From Deefgea chitinilytica (lineage in GTDB: Bacteria; Pseudomonadota; Gammaproteobacteria; Burkholderiales; Chitinibacteraceae): 64,000 nucleotides of DNA. The translations under genes were made by a program, and so were the position numbers. The notes under the pieces are model-generated. The model made no database searches. It was not told the DNA's origin and saw only the letters and a program-made list of their open reading frames with translations. Below are positions 53,911 through 63,596 of the stretch, one piece after another. The stretch spans positions 1-64,000 of the forward strand of contig NZ_WOFE01000003.1 of the NCBI RefSeq assembly GCF_016881405.1, in the 5' to 3' direction. Each line of letters opens with the position of its first letter. The first letter of the stretch is position 1.

Positions 53911-53968
53911 AGTTTTGGACTCGCCGAAGGCCTAAGCTAGCCCAAATTATTGATTTGGTCGCGCTATT

Positions 53969-54982
53969 ATGCCCTCTTTAGCCCCACACACACCGCAATT
54001 AATTTGCCCTGCGGGCAGTTTACCTGCCTTAAAAGCTGCGATTAATGCCGGCGCTGATGCGGTTTACCTTGGTTTTAAGAATGCGACCAATGCACGCAAC
54101 TTTGCAGGGCTTAATTTTACCGACTCTCAGCTTAAATCGGGAATTGAATATGCACAATCCCAAGCTCGGGAAGTTCTCATTGCCATTAATACCTATCCAC
54201 AAGCAGGTCGGACTGCCGAATGGCATCGCTCTATCGATGCGGCCGCTGATTTAGGCGCCAATGCTGTTATTTTGGCCGATTTAGGCTTGCTCGAATACGC
54301 CACGCGTCGTCATCCGAATTTGCGTCGCCATTTATCAGTGCAAGGCTCGGCGACCAACTTTGAAGCCGTCAATTTAGCGTATGAGTATTTTGGTGTCAGC
54401 CGCGCCGTGCTGCCACGTGTGTTAACTTTGCCGCAAATCGAATACGTTATCAAAAATACCAAGGTCGAAATTGAAGTGTTTGGCTTTGGCAGTCTCTGTG
54501 TGATGGCCGAAGGGCGTTGCATTTTATCGAGCTACGCCACGGGCGAATCGCCCAATACCCACGGGGTGTGTTCGCCAGCGAGCCATGTGCAATGGTTGCC
54601 AAAGGGCGATACCCTCGATACCCGCTTGAATGGCATTTTGATCGATCATTTTGAAAAAGGTGAACCAGCAGGGTATCCGACACTATGCAAGGGTCGATTT
54701 GAGGTAGAGGGTGATACCTATTATGCAATGGAGGAGCCGACCAGCTTGAATGCCTTGTCGGTATTGCCTGAGCTAATTCGTATCGGCGTGAAAGCAATTA
54801 AAGTGGAAGGCCGCCAGCGCAGCCCGGCGTATGTCGGCGAAGTGACGGCGACTTTGCGCGCCGCACTGGATGCAGCGAGCGACCCGCGTTATTCCGTCAA
54901 ACCTGCTTGGCAACAGGCGCTGGGCAAAGTTTCCGAAGGGCATCAACAAACATTGGGCGCATATAGCCGACCATGGCGATAG
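53969..54982 (+). CDS. ubiU: Oxygen-independent ubiquinone hydroxylase subunit UbiU (U32 family)
   Basis: 337 residues of the peptidase U32 family, UbiU subgroup. With UbiV it forms a complex with [4Fe-4S] clusters that hydroxylates ubiquinone precursors without O2, using prephenate as the oxygen source. Four cysteines in the expected area are visible: GFGSLCVMAEGRC, THGVCSPA and TLCKGRF. It begins LICPAGSLPALKAAINAGAD, typical of U32. ubiV and ubiT follow on the same strand, so function is clear from context. Confidence 0.95.
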   Translation: MPSLAPHTPQLICPAGSLPALKAAINAGADAVYLGFKNATNARNFAGLNFTDSQLKSGIEYAQSQAREVLIAINTYPQAGRTAEWHRSIDAAADLGANAVILADLGLLEYATRRHPNLRRHLSVQGSATNFEAVNLAYEYFGVSRAVLPRVLTLPQIEYVIKNTKVEIEVFGFGSLCVMAEGRCILSSYATGESPNTHGVCSPASHVQWLPKGDTLDTRLNGILIDHFEKGEPAGYPTLCKGRFEVEGDTYYAMEEPTSLNALSVLPELIRIGVKAIKVEGRQRSPAYVGEVTATLRAALDAASDPRYSVKPAWQQALGKVSEGHQQTLGAYSRPWR

Positions 54983-55169
54983 TTCGTGCTTCATTCGTCG
55001 GCTGCACCTGCTTAGCTTGGTCGCGTACGATGCTTGAAATCCTCATGTACCTGAGCAGATTTCGGTTTCTGTGCTTCGGGCGCACTCAATCTACTTTGGT
55101 TCGCTTAACGACTCAAGCATCCACTGAACTCATTGATATACACAGTGTAATCAAACTGCGGAGAATTCC

Positions 55170-56054
55170 ATGCAACTCACCCTAGGCCCTTTGCTGTATT
55201 ACTGGCCACGCCAAACGACGCTGGATTTTTATACGCAAACGGCAGATTGGGCGGTCGAGACGATTTATTTAGGTGAAGTCGTCTGTGCGCGTCGGCATGA
55301 AATGCGTACCGCGGATTGGTTGGCGCTTGGCTGTGAATTAGCACAAGCCGGGAAAAAAGTCGTCTACTGTTCACAAGCTTTGTTGGAGTCGGGCTCGGAT
55401 TTATCGTCGTTGCGCCGTTTGGCCAGCGAAGGCGGAGTTTTGGAAGCCAACGATTTGGGCGCGGTCAAAATCGCGCGCGATTTGCAGATTCCCTATATTG
55501 CTGGCACACATCTAAATATTTACAACGGCGCGACGCTGGCTTGGCATCAACAAGCAGGCGCGGTGCGTTGGGTGCCGCCGCTGGAGGCGAGCCGCAACGC
55601 GATTGCTGCGATTCTGACTGAAATTCAAACGCCAATTGAAACCGAAGTTTTTGCCCATGGTCGTTTACCGTTGGCGTTTTCGGCGCGTTGCTTTACCGCC
55701 CGCCATTATGATTTGAGCAAAGATGCCTGTGAATTTAAGTGTCTGGAGCATGCCGATGGGCAACTCCTCAAGACGCGCGATGGTCAGCCTTTCTTGCGTT
55801 TAAATGGCATTCAAACGCAATCGGCAGCTTGCCACGCTCTGATTCATGATTTGGCGAGTGCGCGTGCGATGGGCGTGAGCCATTTACGGATTAGCCCACA
55901 AGCACAGTTCACCGATGAAATTATTGCCGCCTACGCCGCGCAGCTGGCTCAGTCTGCTACGCTAGACTTTGATTGGCAACGATTCAATCCAGAAGGTTTG
56001 GCCAATGGCTATTGGCACGGCGAAGCTGGAATTCGTTTAAAGGAAATCGCATGA
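55170..56054 (+). CDS. ubiV: Oxygen-independent ubiquinone hydroxylase subunit UbiV (U32 family)
   Basis: 294 residues, the partner of UbiU. The cluster cysteines are visible as one near residue 38 (GEVVCARRHEMR) and three in SARCFTARHYDLSKDACEFK plus the following Cys. GGAG precedes the start. The 187-bp gap after ubiU contains no obvious terminator or FNR-type site, so ubiU-ubiV-ubiT is probably one transcript. The last 4 nt overlap ubiT (ATGA). Confidence 0.95.
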   Translation: MQLTLGPLLYYWPRQTTLDFYTQTADWAVETIYLGEVVCARRHEMRTADWLALGCELAQAGKKVVYCSQALLESGSDLSSLRRLASEGGVLEANDLGAVKIARDLQIPYIAGTHLNIYNGATLAWHQQAGAVRWVPPLEASRNAIAAILTEIQTPIETEVFAHGRLPLAFSARCFTARHYDLSKDACEFKCLEHADGQLLKTRDGQPFLRLNGIQTQSAACHALIHDLASARAMGVSHLRISPQAQFTDEIIAAYAAQLAQSATLDFDWQRFNPEGLANGYWHGEAGIRLKEIA

Positions 56055-56473
56055 AAATACCAAAGCCATTGCAGAAGTTATTGCAAGTCTTGCCCGAAAC
56101 CCCGCCTACTTTGGCGGTAGTGGCTAGCCTCAATTTGGTGCGTAATCAATTGTGGCCAGAAGAGGATTTCGCGTGGTGGGAAGGCCGCCAAGTGCGGATG
56201 GCGGTGGCTGACCTTGATGTTGGCATCACGCTGAGCTATCAAAATGGCCGCTTTGTGTGTGGTGAAATGCCCGCCGATGTGACGCTGACGGCGAGTTTGG
56301 CTGATTATTGGTTGATTGCGCGCCGCCAAGAAGATCCAGATACTTTGTTTTTTCAGCGCCGCCTAACCATTACCGGCGATACCGAATTGGGCTTGACGCT
56401 GAAAAACTTGATGGACGCGACAGACTTTGCGCCTTTGTTTGCCTTCTTACCCAAGACACTACGACCTGTTTGA
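56051..56473 (+). CDS. ubiT: Anaerobic ubiquinone accessory factor UbiT (SCP2 domain)
   Basis: 140 residues from ATG 56051, overlapping the ubiV stop by 4 nt and preceded by AAAGGAA. A single SCP2-type lipid-binding domain (WEGRQVRMAVADLDVGITLS ... MPADVTLTASLADYWLIA). UbiT takes the role of UbiJ under anaerobiosis, holding the hydrophobic ubiquinone intermediates. The ubiUVT set as a unit is normal in facultative anaerobes of beta- and gamma-proteobacteria. Confidence 0.93.
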   Translation: MKIPKPLQKLLQVLPETPPTLAVVASLNLVRNQLWPEEDFAWWEGRQVRMAVADLDVGITLSYQNGRFVCGEMPADVTLTASLADYWLIARRQEDPDTLFFQRRLTITGDTELGLTLKNLMDATDFAPLFAFLPKTLRPV

Positions 56474-56483
56474 TATTGATTTA

Positions 56484-56534
56484 AGGTGTATATGGCTAAA
56501 GCCTTCTCAAATTAATGTGTTTATCCATATACCT
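56484..56534. repeat. Palindromic element family, copy 5 (51 bp)
   Basis: AGGTGTATATGGCTAAA (56484-56500) pairs with TTTATCCATATACCT (56520-56534), with a 2-nt bulge. It lies exactly between the convergent ends of ubiT and the MCP gene. GTATATGGCTAAAGCC keeps the 12-nt GTAT-to-AGCC spacing of the family. Confidence 0.65.
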
Positions 56535-56536
56535 GA

Positions 56537-58141
56537 TTAAAACTTGAATCGTGCTACTGTTGTTGATAGGTTTTTGGCTTGACTATTGAGTGTTTCTGCT
56601 TGTGCTGCCGCAGCGCTGAAAGTGGCGGCATTGGCGCGAGCGCTCTGATCAATGTCGGCAATCCGCCTTGCCACCAGCGCGCTTTGTTCGCTTTGGTGCG
56701 CGACCGCTAGCATAATATTGTCCACTGCTAATACGACATCATGGCTGCCAGCAACAATTTGCTCCATCGTGCTTTCTGCGCCTTGAGTTTGCTGCAGACC
56801 TTGATCGGCCAGCGTGACATTGCGTGCCATGCCTTCAACTACGGCGGCGGTTTTGGTGCGAATTCCTTCAATTGCCGCGACAATGTCGCGAGTGGATTGA
56901 GCGGTGCGTTCGGCCAGTTTGCGTACCTCATCGGCAACCACCGCAAAGCCACGACCTTGTTCTCCGGCGCGAGCGGCTTCAATGGCGGCATTTAAGGCCA
57001 ATAAATTCGTTTGATCGGCGATTTCACGAATACTAGTGACCATGGTCGCGATGCTCGCGGTTTCATCACCCAATACGGTGACTTCGGCGGCGGCCGCATT
57101 AATGCTGTCAGCTAGAGTCTGAATTCCTGTGGCGACCAATTGCACACTGCCAATCCCCGCGCGCGCTTGTTCGCCGGCATCTCGTGCTAACCCAATCGCG
57201 CTCTCGGTGCTGGATTCCATTTGTTGTACACCCAGATTGATGTGTTCGACGCTTTCGTGAATGGCTGCGACGGCTTGATTGACTTGCTCCAAGTTTTGCA
57301 GCAGATCTTGTACGCGTTGGCTTTGCCCATCAGATGATTGACTGAGTTGATCTGAAACTTGCCGAATGGCTTTGACGACCGTTTTCAGCTCATCTTGCAT
57401 ACCGGCTACGCCAGCCAGTAATGAATTCTGATGCTCGATGTGAATGTTATGGCTTAAGTCCCCGCTACCAATTTTGCGCACCAGCTGCGCCACCTCACGT
57501 GGTTCGGCACCTAAAGGGCGATAGACGGCGTGGTAGATCCACAGCAAGGCTGCAATCAGTACGATAACGACCACGATAAACATCCACCACATTCGACCAT
57601 GGGCTTGGTCAATCGCGCGTTCTTGCCCTGCTTGCGCGTCGTCGAATTGAGTTTGTATATTGGCTTCTTGTGCTTCGATAATTTTGAGTAAGCTTGAGGC
57701 TGTGCTATCGATTTGATCGTCAATCGCGGCAAATGCTTCAGCGCCTGCCTTTGCTTCGATGAGTTTTGCTAAGTCTACATCAATCGATTGCGCCAATTTT
57801 TTGGCTAAATCTCGCATTTTGTCGCGTTCAGGTACACCTTCTAGCCGATCTAATACGGCGTTAATCGCGGTATTGATTTTGACTAATTCTGCTAGACGTT
57901 CCGGATGAATTTTACCTTCGTCTTTATCAACGATGCTATCCATCGCTACGAGCGTCTGTTCAAGTACTTGCACATGTAGTTGCGCTAATAGATTTTCTTG
58001 ATGCGCCAAGGTATTGGCATGATTAATTCGCGTGACTACATCCCGCTGGCTCAAAGAGGTGTTGAGCAATTGTGCGCCAATCCCGATCAATATGAGTGCC
58101 GCCAAGATCATCAGTGATTGCTTGATACTGAAATTCATCAC
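56537..58141 (-). CDS. Methyl-accepting chemotaxis protein
   Basis: 534 residues. TM1 about 7-27; a periplasmic, mostly helical sensor of ~155 residues with many charged residues (four-helix-bundle type); TM2 about 185-207; a HAMP region ([19 protein letters not shown]); and the signalling domain with [20 protein letters not shown] and [20 protein letters not shown]. No CheR/CheB pentapeptide. The ligand is unknown. A terminator lies upstream, so it is transcribed on its own. Confidence 0.95.
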   Translation of the reverse strand: MMNFSIKQSLMILAALILIGIGAQLLNTSLSQRDVVTRINHANTLAHQENLLAQLHVQVLEQTLVAMDSIVDKDEGKIHPERLAELVKINTAINAVLDRLEGVPERDKMRDLAKKLAQSIDVDLAKLIEAKAGAEAFAAIDDQIDSTASSLLKIIEAQEANIQTQFDDAQAGQERAIDQAHGRMWWMFIVVVIVLIAALLWIYHAVYRPLGAEPREVAQLVRKIGSGDLSHNIHIEHQNSLLAGVAGMQDELKTVVKAIRQVSDQLSQSSDGQSQRVQDLLQNLEQVNQAVAAIHESVEHINLGVQQMESSTESAIGLARDAGEQARAGIGSVQLVATGIQTLADSINAAAAEVTVLGDETASIATMVTSIREIADQTNLLALNAAIEAARAGEQGRGFAVVADEVRKLAERTAQSTRDIVAAIEGIRTKTAAVVEGMARNVTLADQGLQQTQGAESTMEQIVAGSHDVVLAVDNIMLAVAHQSEQSALVARRIADIDQSARANAATFSAAAAQAETLNSQAKNLSTTVARFKF

Positions 58142-58195
58142 ATGTCCTCTATAGTTCGAGCTTTAGTTCTAGTAATTACTGACGAATTTAGCAAT

Positions 58196-58226
58196 AAAAA
58201 AGCCCAATCCATTTCAGATTGGGCTT
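58196..58226 (-). terminator. Terminator after amtB
   Basis: On the minus strand, AAAGCCCAATCTGAAATGGATTGGGCTTTTTT (stem AAGCCCAATC/GATTGGGCTT) follows the amtB stop by about 20 nt. Confidence 0.9.
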
Positions 58227-58247
58227 TCTGTTGTTAAATCTTAAGCA

Positions 58248-59762
58248 TTACATATTGTAGGCTTTCTCGCCATGGCTTGAGACATCCAAGCCTTCGCGTT
58301 CTTCGTCTTCTTTGACACGTAGACCGATGGTCATATCAACGAGTTTGTAAGCGACTACCGCCACTACACCTGACCAAGCAATCGTCACCAAGACACCGAT
58401 GGTTTGGATTTTTACTTGTGTAATGATGCTGTAACCTGATGCAACGCCGTTGGCGACGTAGTCCCAAACACCGGTACCGCCTAGGTCTGGGCTGGCAAAT
58501 ACACCGGTCAAGATCGCACCCAAGATGCCGCACACGCCATGAACACCGAATACATCGAGTGAGTCATCGGCACCGAGCAAGCGTTTCAAACCATGCACAC
58601 CCCACAGACCCGCTGCTCCGGCGATTAAGCCCATTATCAAGCCGCCGCCCACGCCGACAAAACCAGCCGCTGGTGTAATCACCACTAGCCCTGCTACCGC
58701 GCCAGATGCTGCGCCGAGTAATGAAGGTTTACCTTTCCACAACCACTCAATCAACAACCACGACATCGCTGCGGCAGCAGGAGCAATCCAAGTATTGATA
58801 AAGGCCAATGCCGCAACTCCGTTGGCTTCGAGCGCTGAGCCAGCGTTAAAACCAAACCAGCCAAACCACAGTAATGAAGCACCAATCATCGTCATTGTTA
58901 AGCTGTGCGGTGTCATTGGGTCACGACCGTAGCCAACGCGTTTGCCAACAAAGTACGAACCTACTAAACCTGCGACTGCCGCATTGATATGCACCACTGT
59001 ACCACCGGCAAAATCAAGTGCACCATCTTGGAATAAGAAACCTGCAGTTGCGGTGGCCGCTGTAGCAGCTTCGGCAGAGGTATAGGCATCAGGACCGGCC
59101 CAGTACCAAACCATATGCGCCATCGGTAGGTAGCTGAAAGTAAACCAAATCACGCAGAACACTAGCACTGCAGAGAATTTAATCCGTTCGGCAAATGAAC
59201 CAACGATCAAGCCACAAGTAATCGCCGCAAATGCACCTTGGAATGCGATGTATATCAGTTCAGAAATACCGATGCCTTTATTCCATGTTGCTGCAATTGA
59301 GTCTGGCGTTACACCCGCAAGGAGTACTTTCGACAGCGAGCCGATAAACGCATTGCCCTCAGTAAATGCCAGACTGTAGCCGTAAACCACCCACAGAATA
59401 CTAATTAAGCTAAATACAGTGAACACTTGCATCAGTACCGACAGCATGTTTTTACTGCGTACCAAACCGCCGTAAAACAGCGCCAAGCCAGGAATCGACA
59501 TCAAAATCACCAAGGCGGTTGAGATAAACAGCCAGGTATTGTCGCCTTTGTTGATGGTCATCGTTGGTGCTGCGGGGGCTGCTGCCACTTCAGAAGCTAC
59601 AGCACTAGCTACCGCGCTGGCTGCTGCTTCGGCTTTGACTTCGCTGGCGACAACGGCTTCAGCAACGGGGGTAGACGCGACCGCCGATGCTTCTTCGGCA
59701 AAGGTCGGTGCGGCAAATAGCATTGCACCTAATAGTGCAAGCGAGCTGAGTATTTTTTTCAT
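58248..59762 (-). CDS. amtB: Ammonium transporter AmtB
   Basis: 504 residues from ATG 59762 (GGAGAG upstream; a 6-codon extension exists). A cleavable signal peptide (MKKILSSLALLGAMLFAAPTFA) is followed by an Ala/Val/Glu-rich spacer of ~50 residues, then 11 membrane helices of the Amt/Rh family, with FYGGLVRSKN, TFSYLPMAHMVWYW and the twin-His region (VVHINAAVAG, GVHGVCG). It imports ammonium and is blocked by GlnK. The long low-complexity N-terminus before TM1 is a bit unusual. It follows glnK by 19 nt. Confidence 0.96.
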   Translation of the reverse strand: MKKILSSLALLGAMLFAAPTFAEEASAVASTPVAEAVVASEVKAEAAASAVASAVASEVAAAPAAPTMTINKGDNTWLFISTALVILMSIPGLALFYGGLVRSKNMLSVLMQVFTVFSLISILWVVYGYSLAFTEGNAFIGSLSKVLLAGVTPDSIAATWNKGIGISELIYIAFQGAFAAITCGLIVGSFAERIKFSAVLVFCVIWFTFSYLPMAHMVWYWAGPDAYTSAEAATAATATAGFLFQDGALDFAGGTVVHINAAVAGLVGSYFVGKRVGYGRDPMTPHSLTMTMIGASLLWFGWFGFNAGSALEANGVAALAFINTWIAPAAAAMSWLLIEWLWKGKPSLLGAASGAVAGLVVITPAAGFVGVGGGLIMGLIAGAAGLWGVHGLKRLLGADDSLDVFGVHGVCGILGAILTGVFASPDLGGTGVWDYVANGVASGYSIITQVKIQTIGVLVTIAWSGVVAVVAYKLVDMTIGLRVKEDEEREGLDVSSHGEKAYNM

Positions 59763-59781
59763 CTGTTCTCTCCAATCCAAC

Positions 59782-60210
<429 letters not shown>

Positions 60211-60276
60211 TTAAGCTACTTTATTTGTATGACGGCACTGTTGCAGCGCAATATTTGGATGATGCAGCAATCGGGC

Positions 60277-60291
60277 GCACTGCTTTGGTGC
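60277..60291. promoter_or_regulatory. NtrC binding site upstream of glnK
   Basis: GCACTGCTTTGGTGC fits the NtrC dyad GCACC-N5-GGTGC at 9 of 10 positions and lies about 100 bp upstream of the sigma54 promoter, the normal place for an enhancer. Confidence 0.75.
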
Positions 60292-60363
60292 GATTGAATT
60301 AACCAGCATTTAATTTGAATCTGCTAAACTGAATTTAATGATTGAACACAACCGGAGAAGGCC

Positions 60364-60624
60364 ATGTTGAAAGATAAGTTTTTCGATGATATCGCCAGCA
60401 AAATTTCTGAAGCGATTGCGGCGAGCCCAGCAAAAGATGTTGAAAAAAACATTCGCGCGATGATGGGGTCGGCGTTTAATAAAATGGATTTGGTCACTCG
60501 CGAAGAATTCGAAATTCAGCAAGAGGTACTGGCACGTACCCGCGAAACGCTGACTCAAATGGAAGCACGCGTGGCAGAGCTTGAACGACGCTTGCAAACG
60601 AACAATCCGCAGGATGGCATTTAG
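60364..60624 (+). CDS. ubiK: Ubiquinone biosynthesis accessory factor UbiK
   Basis: 86 residues of the BMFP/YqiC family. The helical N-terminus (FFDDIASKISEAIAAS) is followed by a C-terminal coiled coil (REEFEIQQEVLARTRETL...ELERRLQ). UbiK binds UbiJ and membranes and aids aerobic ubiquinone synthesis. GGAGAAGG precedes the start. A terminator follows. Confidence 0.93.
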   Translation: MLKDKFFDDIASKISEAIAASPAKDVEKNIRAMMGSAFNKMDLVTREEFEIQQEVLARTRETLTQMEARVAELERRLQTNNPQDGI

Positions 60625-60656
60625 TCCACAAGCGAAGGATGCAACACCCCAAATAG

Positions 60657-60684
60657 AAACCGAGCCACACGCTCGGTTTTTTTG
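60657..60684 (+). terminator. Terminator after ubiK
   Basis: AAACCGAGC, short loop, GCTCGGTTTTTTT. Confidence 0.92.
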
Positions 60685-60720
60685 TAACATACAGAAAAAC
60701 ACCTACAAAAGAGAATTATC

Positions 60721-61215
60721 GTGTCCGTCGCCGAAAATCAGTTATCGCCAGCCGCTAGCGCTTCTACGTTTTATTTGAGCTTCGCCAGTATTCTCGACTT
60801 AGATACCCTTGCGCCATTATTTAATGCGTATCGACTCTTTTATGGTTGTGCCGACAATCTACAAGAAGCCCGTGCATTTTTAGCCGAGCGACTTTCGACT
60901 GGCGACTCAAAAATCTACTTGGCGCGTAATGCCGCAGGCGAGACGCTGGCATTTGCCCAAGTGTTTGCCAGCTTTTCATCAATCGCCCTCTGCCGGAGCT
61001 GGGTGCTCAATGATTTATACGTGCAACCGGCTTATCGAGGCCAGCAAATTGGGGAAGCCCTACTCGCACAAGTAGAAAAAGAAGCGCAAGCTGCTGGAAT
61101 TGGCATGATTACGATGGAAACTGGCCCAGAAAACGTGCGAGCTCATCGTATCTATCAGAAAATGGGCTATGTACGAGAAATGGGCTACCTGCATTTTGTT
61201 CGTAGATTAGGGTGA
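60721..61215 (+). CDS. GNAT-family N-acetyltransferase
   Basis: 164 residues starting at GTG 60721 (AAGAGAA upstream). The GNAT acetyl-CoA loop is present as the Q/R-x-x-G-x-G/A-like YRGQQIGEALLAQVE, and motif B as NVRAHRIYQKMGYVRE. Single domain with an N-terminal extension of ~15 residues. The substrate is unknown. Two terminator-type hairpins follow at 61284 and 61327. Confidence 0.9.
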   Translation: MSVAENQLSPAASASTFYLSFASILDLDTLAPLFNAYRLFYGCADNLQEARAFLAERLSTGDSKIYLARNAAGETLAFAQVFASFSSIALCRSWVLNDLYVQPAYRGQQIGEALLAQVEKEAQAAGIGMITMETGPENVRAHRIYQKMGYVREMGYLHFVRRLG

Positions 61216-61283
61216 TAGGCTTCATTTATCTATCATTGATAACAAACGTTCATTGCTTGCGTGTCACAGATTTGGCACAGAAA

Positions 61284-61314
61284 ACGTCACAAATCGAGTT
61301 TGTGACGTTTTTGG
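61284..61314. terminator. Hairpin, terminator-like
   Basis: AAACGTCACAAA, TCGAG loop, TTTGTGACGTTTTT; 12-bp perfect stem with a T run. Confidence 0.8.
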
Positions 61315-61326
61315 CAAATTCTGGAC

Positions 61327-61360
61327 GAAAAAAAACCTAGGCTTGAGACCTAGGTTTTTT
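61327..61360. terminator. Rho-independent terminator
   Basis: AAAAAACCTAGG...CCTAGGTTTTTT with a short TTGAGA loop; A and T runs both sides. Confidence 0.92.
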
Positions 61361-61900
61361 CATTTTTGGTTCGGGTTATGAGCCTGAGATTTTTGAGTGA
61401 CCTTAACCTACATAAATCTATGCAAACATCAGATAAATACAAAGCATCATATTGATTATCAATGATTTTTTATTTTATCAAAAGTTACGCACAAATCACA
61501 ACCATCCATCAGCAAAACAAAAAATCGCATAAGATGTAACGTTTTAATAAAATCAATGTCAACGACCTTAACCATGTCTTTGGCTTATAGTGAGTTGCAA
61601 CATACCCCCTATATTGGGGTGCCCGCTAAGAAGCCTAAAAATCAATATGGGATCATAGGACGCTTACCATCAAAATGATCCCAGTGAAATTAGTTGCTCG
61701 ATGTGTGCAAAAAGGACTTTTCGCGTTCGCGGTTTCCAGCCCCCATTATGTCCAGCGACCATGGACTGTGGACAAATTGCTTTCTGTGCGGGGTTTTTGT
61801 CAAAGAAATTTAGTTTACTCATCAGCGGTATTTGCCAAGCAGTTTGAGCTAGCAAATCAAGAATAAACCCAAAACGTGGTGCCCGTAATTGACGCAGCCC
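61361..61900. other. AT-rich gene-free region before hipA
   Basis: About 540 bp. A GACCTTAACC direct repeat occurs at 61400 and 61564, and a small hairpin ATACCCCCTATATTGGGGT at about 61602. Two ~62-codon open frames on opposite strands (61670-61866) look random. No gene or known RNA was recognised. Confidence 0.4.
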
Positions 61901-63208
61901 TCAGGCAGTTTGCTTGCTCATCTCTTTGAGAATGCCGTGCAAAATGGTTCTCAGGCAACGGGATTCACCTGCCATTGTGGCGGCCAGTTCAGGACGTACG
62001 CGAGCGATCTGAATGTTTTCAGCTTCAATCTCGGCATACAGCGCTTCGGCTTCTGGCACAACGCGACTACGTAGACTTTCAAGTAAACGTTCCGCCGTAC
62101 CTTTTACCAAATTCAGCGAGCGCCCCGCCTCCAGCAACAGTTTACGATCGATGTCCGCAAAGTATCTACCCCCTAGAATTGGCCAAGCCAGCAGGGTTTG
62201 CGCAGGCCAACCCTGCTTGCCGAAGGCGGGTGTGTCATACGTTGCAATACTGAGTAGGTCGTAAAACGGAGCCAACTGCACTCCCTCATGCGACACCAAA
62301 AAACTCAAGTTTTTCAGGTGGGCATCGCTATTGCCAACAAGGACATTGAATACCAGCCATCCAAATAACCGGGAGCGAGCCACTGCTGGGCTGCGGCAAG
62401 CGTTGGCTAATGCCGCCAAATTTTCCATGCTACCCTGACTGTATTTGAAGCTGCGATCCAGCCCTAGTAGTTGGCAAGCATCAATTACGTGCCGACGTTG
62501 CCAGCCGTGGAGCTCGGCAACTCGGTCAAAACGATCAATTAGATACACTGGAGACGGCACATAGCGGCGATGCACATTAGGTACATCAAGGCCCAGCCGT
62601 TTAGCCAAGCGCATCACAAACCATTCGTTGATGACGGAGTGAGGGTAATCTTCATCTGGATGATCTGGCTTTAGAATGTGGGTAGATGGCGTTGCTCCGG
62701 CAGGTTCGAAAAGTTTGTCATCTTGAAAGATAACAGCCAGCTTGTGTTGTGCGCCGGCCAGCGACATGCGCTTGATGGCAGCGTGCGTCAGCGGTGCCTT
62801 AGGTAGTAATCGTATACGGTTTTCCAGGGCATCGTCCGGCAAGGGGCGCAGCGGCTCAGCGACCTGCGGAGCAGTGTCAGGCGGCAACAAGGTTATTGAT
62901 CCTGCAGATTCAGCACCATACCAAGCCAGCAAGCCGAAGGCGTCTGCAATATCCAGTTTCGCATCTGTTGCCAGTAGAGCACGCTGACCTTCTTCTGGCA
63001 GGAGATTGTCGAAATACCATTGCACATAGCGCTTACTTGCACCATCCAACAAGGACTCAGCCCTCAATGGAAGATGCGGACTAAGCGCAAACCCCTGAGG
63101 GTTCTCTAGCCAGTCTACTGAGTACTGAAAACTCCAGAGGCCAGCAACTTCTTGCAGGGTGCCGACTTTTGTTTGATTGATTGATGCGCACAAAGATCGG
63201 TTGTTCAT
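61901..63208 (-). CDS. hipA: HipA-type serine/threonine kinase toxin
   Basis: 435 residues. HipA toxins phosphorylate glutamyl-tRNA synthetase, stop growth and promote persistence. The N-terminal HipA domain (about 1-105) is followed by a kinase core: the ATP-loop SLAGAQHKLAV, the HILKPDH strand with the ATP-binding Lys, VYLIDRFDR, the catalytic loop GNSDAHLKNLS, and the metal-binding YDLLSIATY. All key residues are present, so it may be active. It overlaps the hipB gene by 4 nt, with hipB first, as usual. Confidence 0.94.
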   Translation of the reverse strand: MNNRSLCASINQTKVGTLQEVAGLWSFQYSVDWLENPQGFALSPHLPLRAESLLDGASKRYVQWYFDNLLPEEGQRALLATDAKLDIADAFGLLAWYGAESAGSITLLPPDTAPQVAEPLRPLPDDALENRIRLLPKAPLTHAAIKRMSLAGAQHKLAVIFQDDKLFEPAGATPSTHILKPDHPDEDYPHSVINEWFVMRLAKRLGLDVPNVHRRYVPSPVYLIDRFDRVAELHGWQRRHVIDACQLLGLDRSFKYSQGSMENLAALANACRSPAVARSRLFGWLVFNVLVGNSDAHLKNLSFLVSHEGVQLAPFYDLLSIATYDTPAFGKQGWPAQTLLAWPILGGRYFADIDRKLLLEAGRSLNLVKGTAERLLESLRSRVVPEAEALYAEIEAENIQIARVRPELAATMAGESRCLRTILHGILKEMSKQTA

Positions 63209-63471
63209 GGCTTATCCTTGTTGCTCGCAGACTCATTCAAATAGGCAGCTACATTCTCTGGCACATCCACAATGACCTGGACGCCCAAACCCTCAAGCAC
63301 TTGAAAGAGCTTCCCCCATTGCACCGACTCGCTGCCGCGCTCGATCTTGCCTAGGAAGTTTTCGCTCACGCCGATACTGCCCGCAGCATCATCTTGACGA
63401 ATCTTTTGAGCCTTACGACTGGCACGCACAATTTTGCCGATGGCAGCGGCATTATCGATGGGTATCCTCAT
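63205..63471 (-). CDS. hipB: HipB-type antitoxin, Xre-family repressor
   Basis: 88 residues. Xre-type helix-turn-helix at about 10-65 (IGKIVRASRKAQKIRQDDAA, ENFLGKIERGS), then a beta-strand (VQVIVDVPE) and a degradation-prone tail (SASNKDKP). It should bind the three operator-like repeats just upstream, repress the hipBA operon and neutralise HipA. Confidence 0.94.
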   Translation of the reverse strand: MRIPIDNAAAIGKIVRASRKAQKIRQDDAAGSIGVSENFLGKIERGSESVQWGKLFQVLEGLGVQVIVDVPENVAAYLNESASNKDKP

Positions 63472-63476
63472 AATAA

Positions 63477-63596
63477 ATCCTCGCGTTTATGAGGATTTTG
63501 CACCAAAAGACTTCACCCAGCAACAAATCCTTCCGATCGTGCGGATTTTAGGTGCACTTTGCTATTTTTTGTCAAAATCCGCATGTTGGTAAGGAT
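63477..63596. promoter_or_regulatory. Three HipB operator-like repeats, 50-bp period
   Basis: ATCC-N12-GGAT occurs at 63477-63496, 63527-63546 and 63577-63596. The starts are exactly 50 bp apart, and each is followed within a few bases by a GCACC or GTGCAC motif. They cover the region from 5 to 125 bp upstream of the hipB start. Confidence 0.8.

Noticed and set aside
55132-55157. TTGAT...ATCAA pair before ubiV as FNR site
   Set aside because: The half-sites are 12 bp apart instead of 4, so it does not fit FNR/ANR.
61670-61866. Two ~62-codon open frames on opposite strands
   Set aside because: No ribosome-binding site, family pattern or coding composition.
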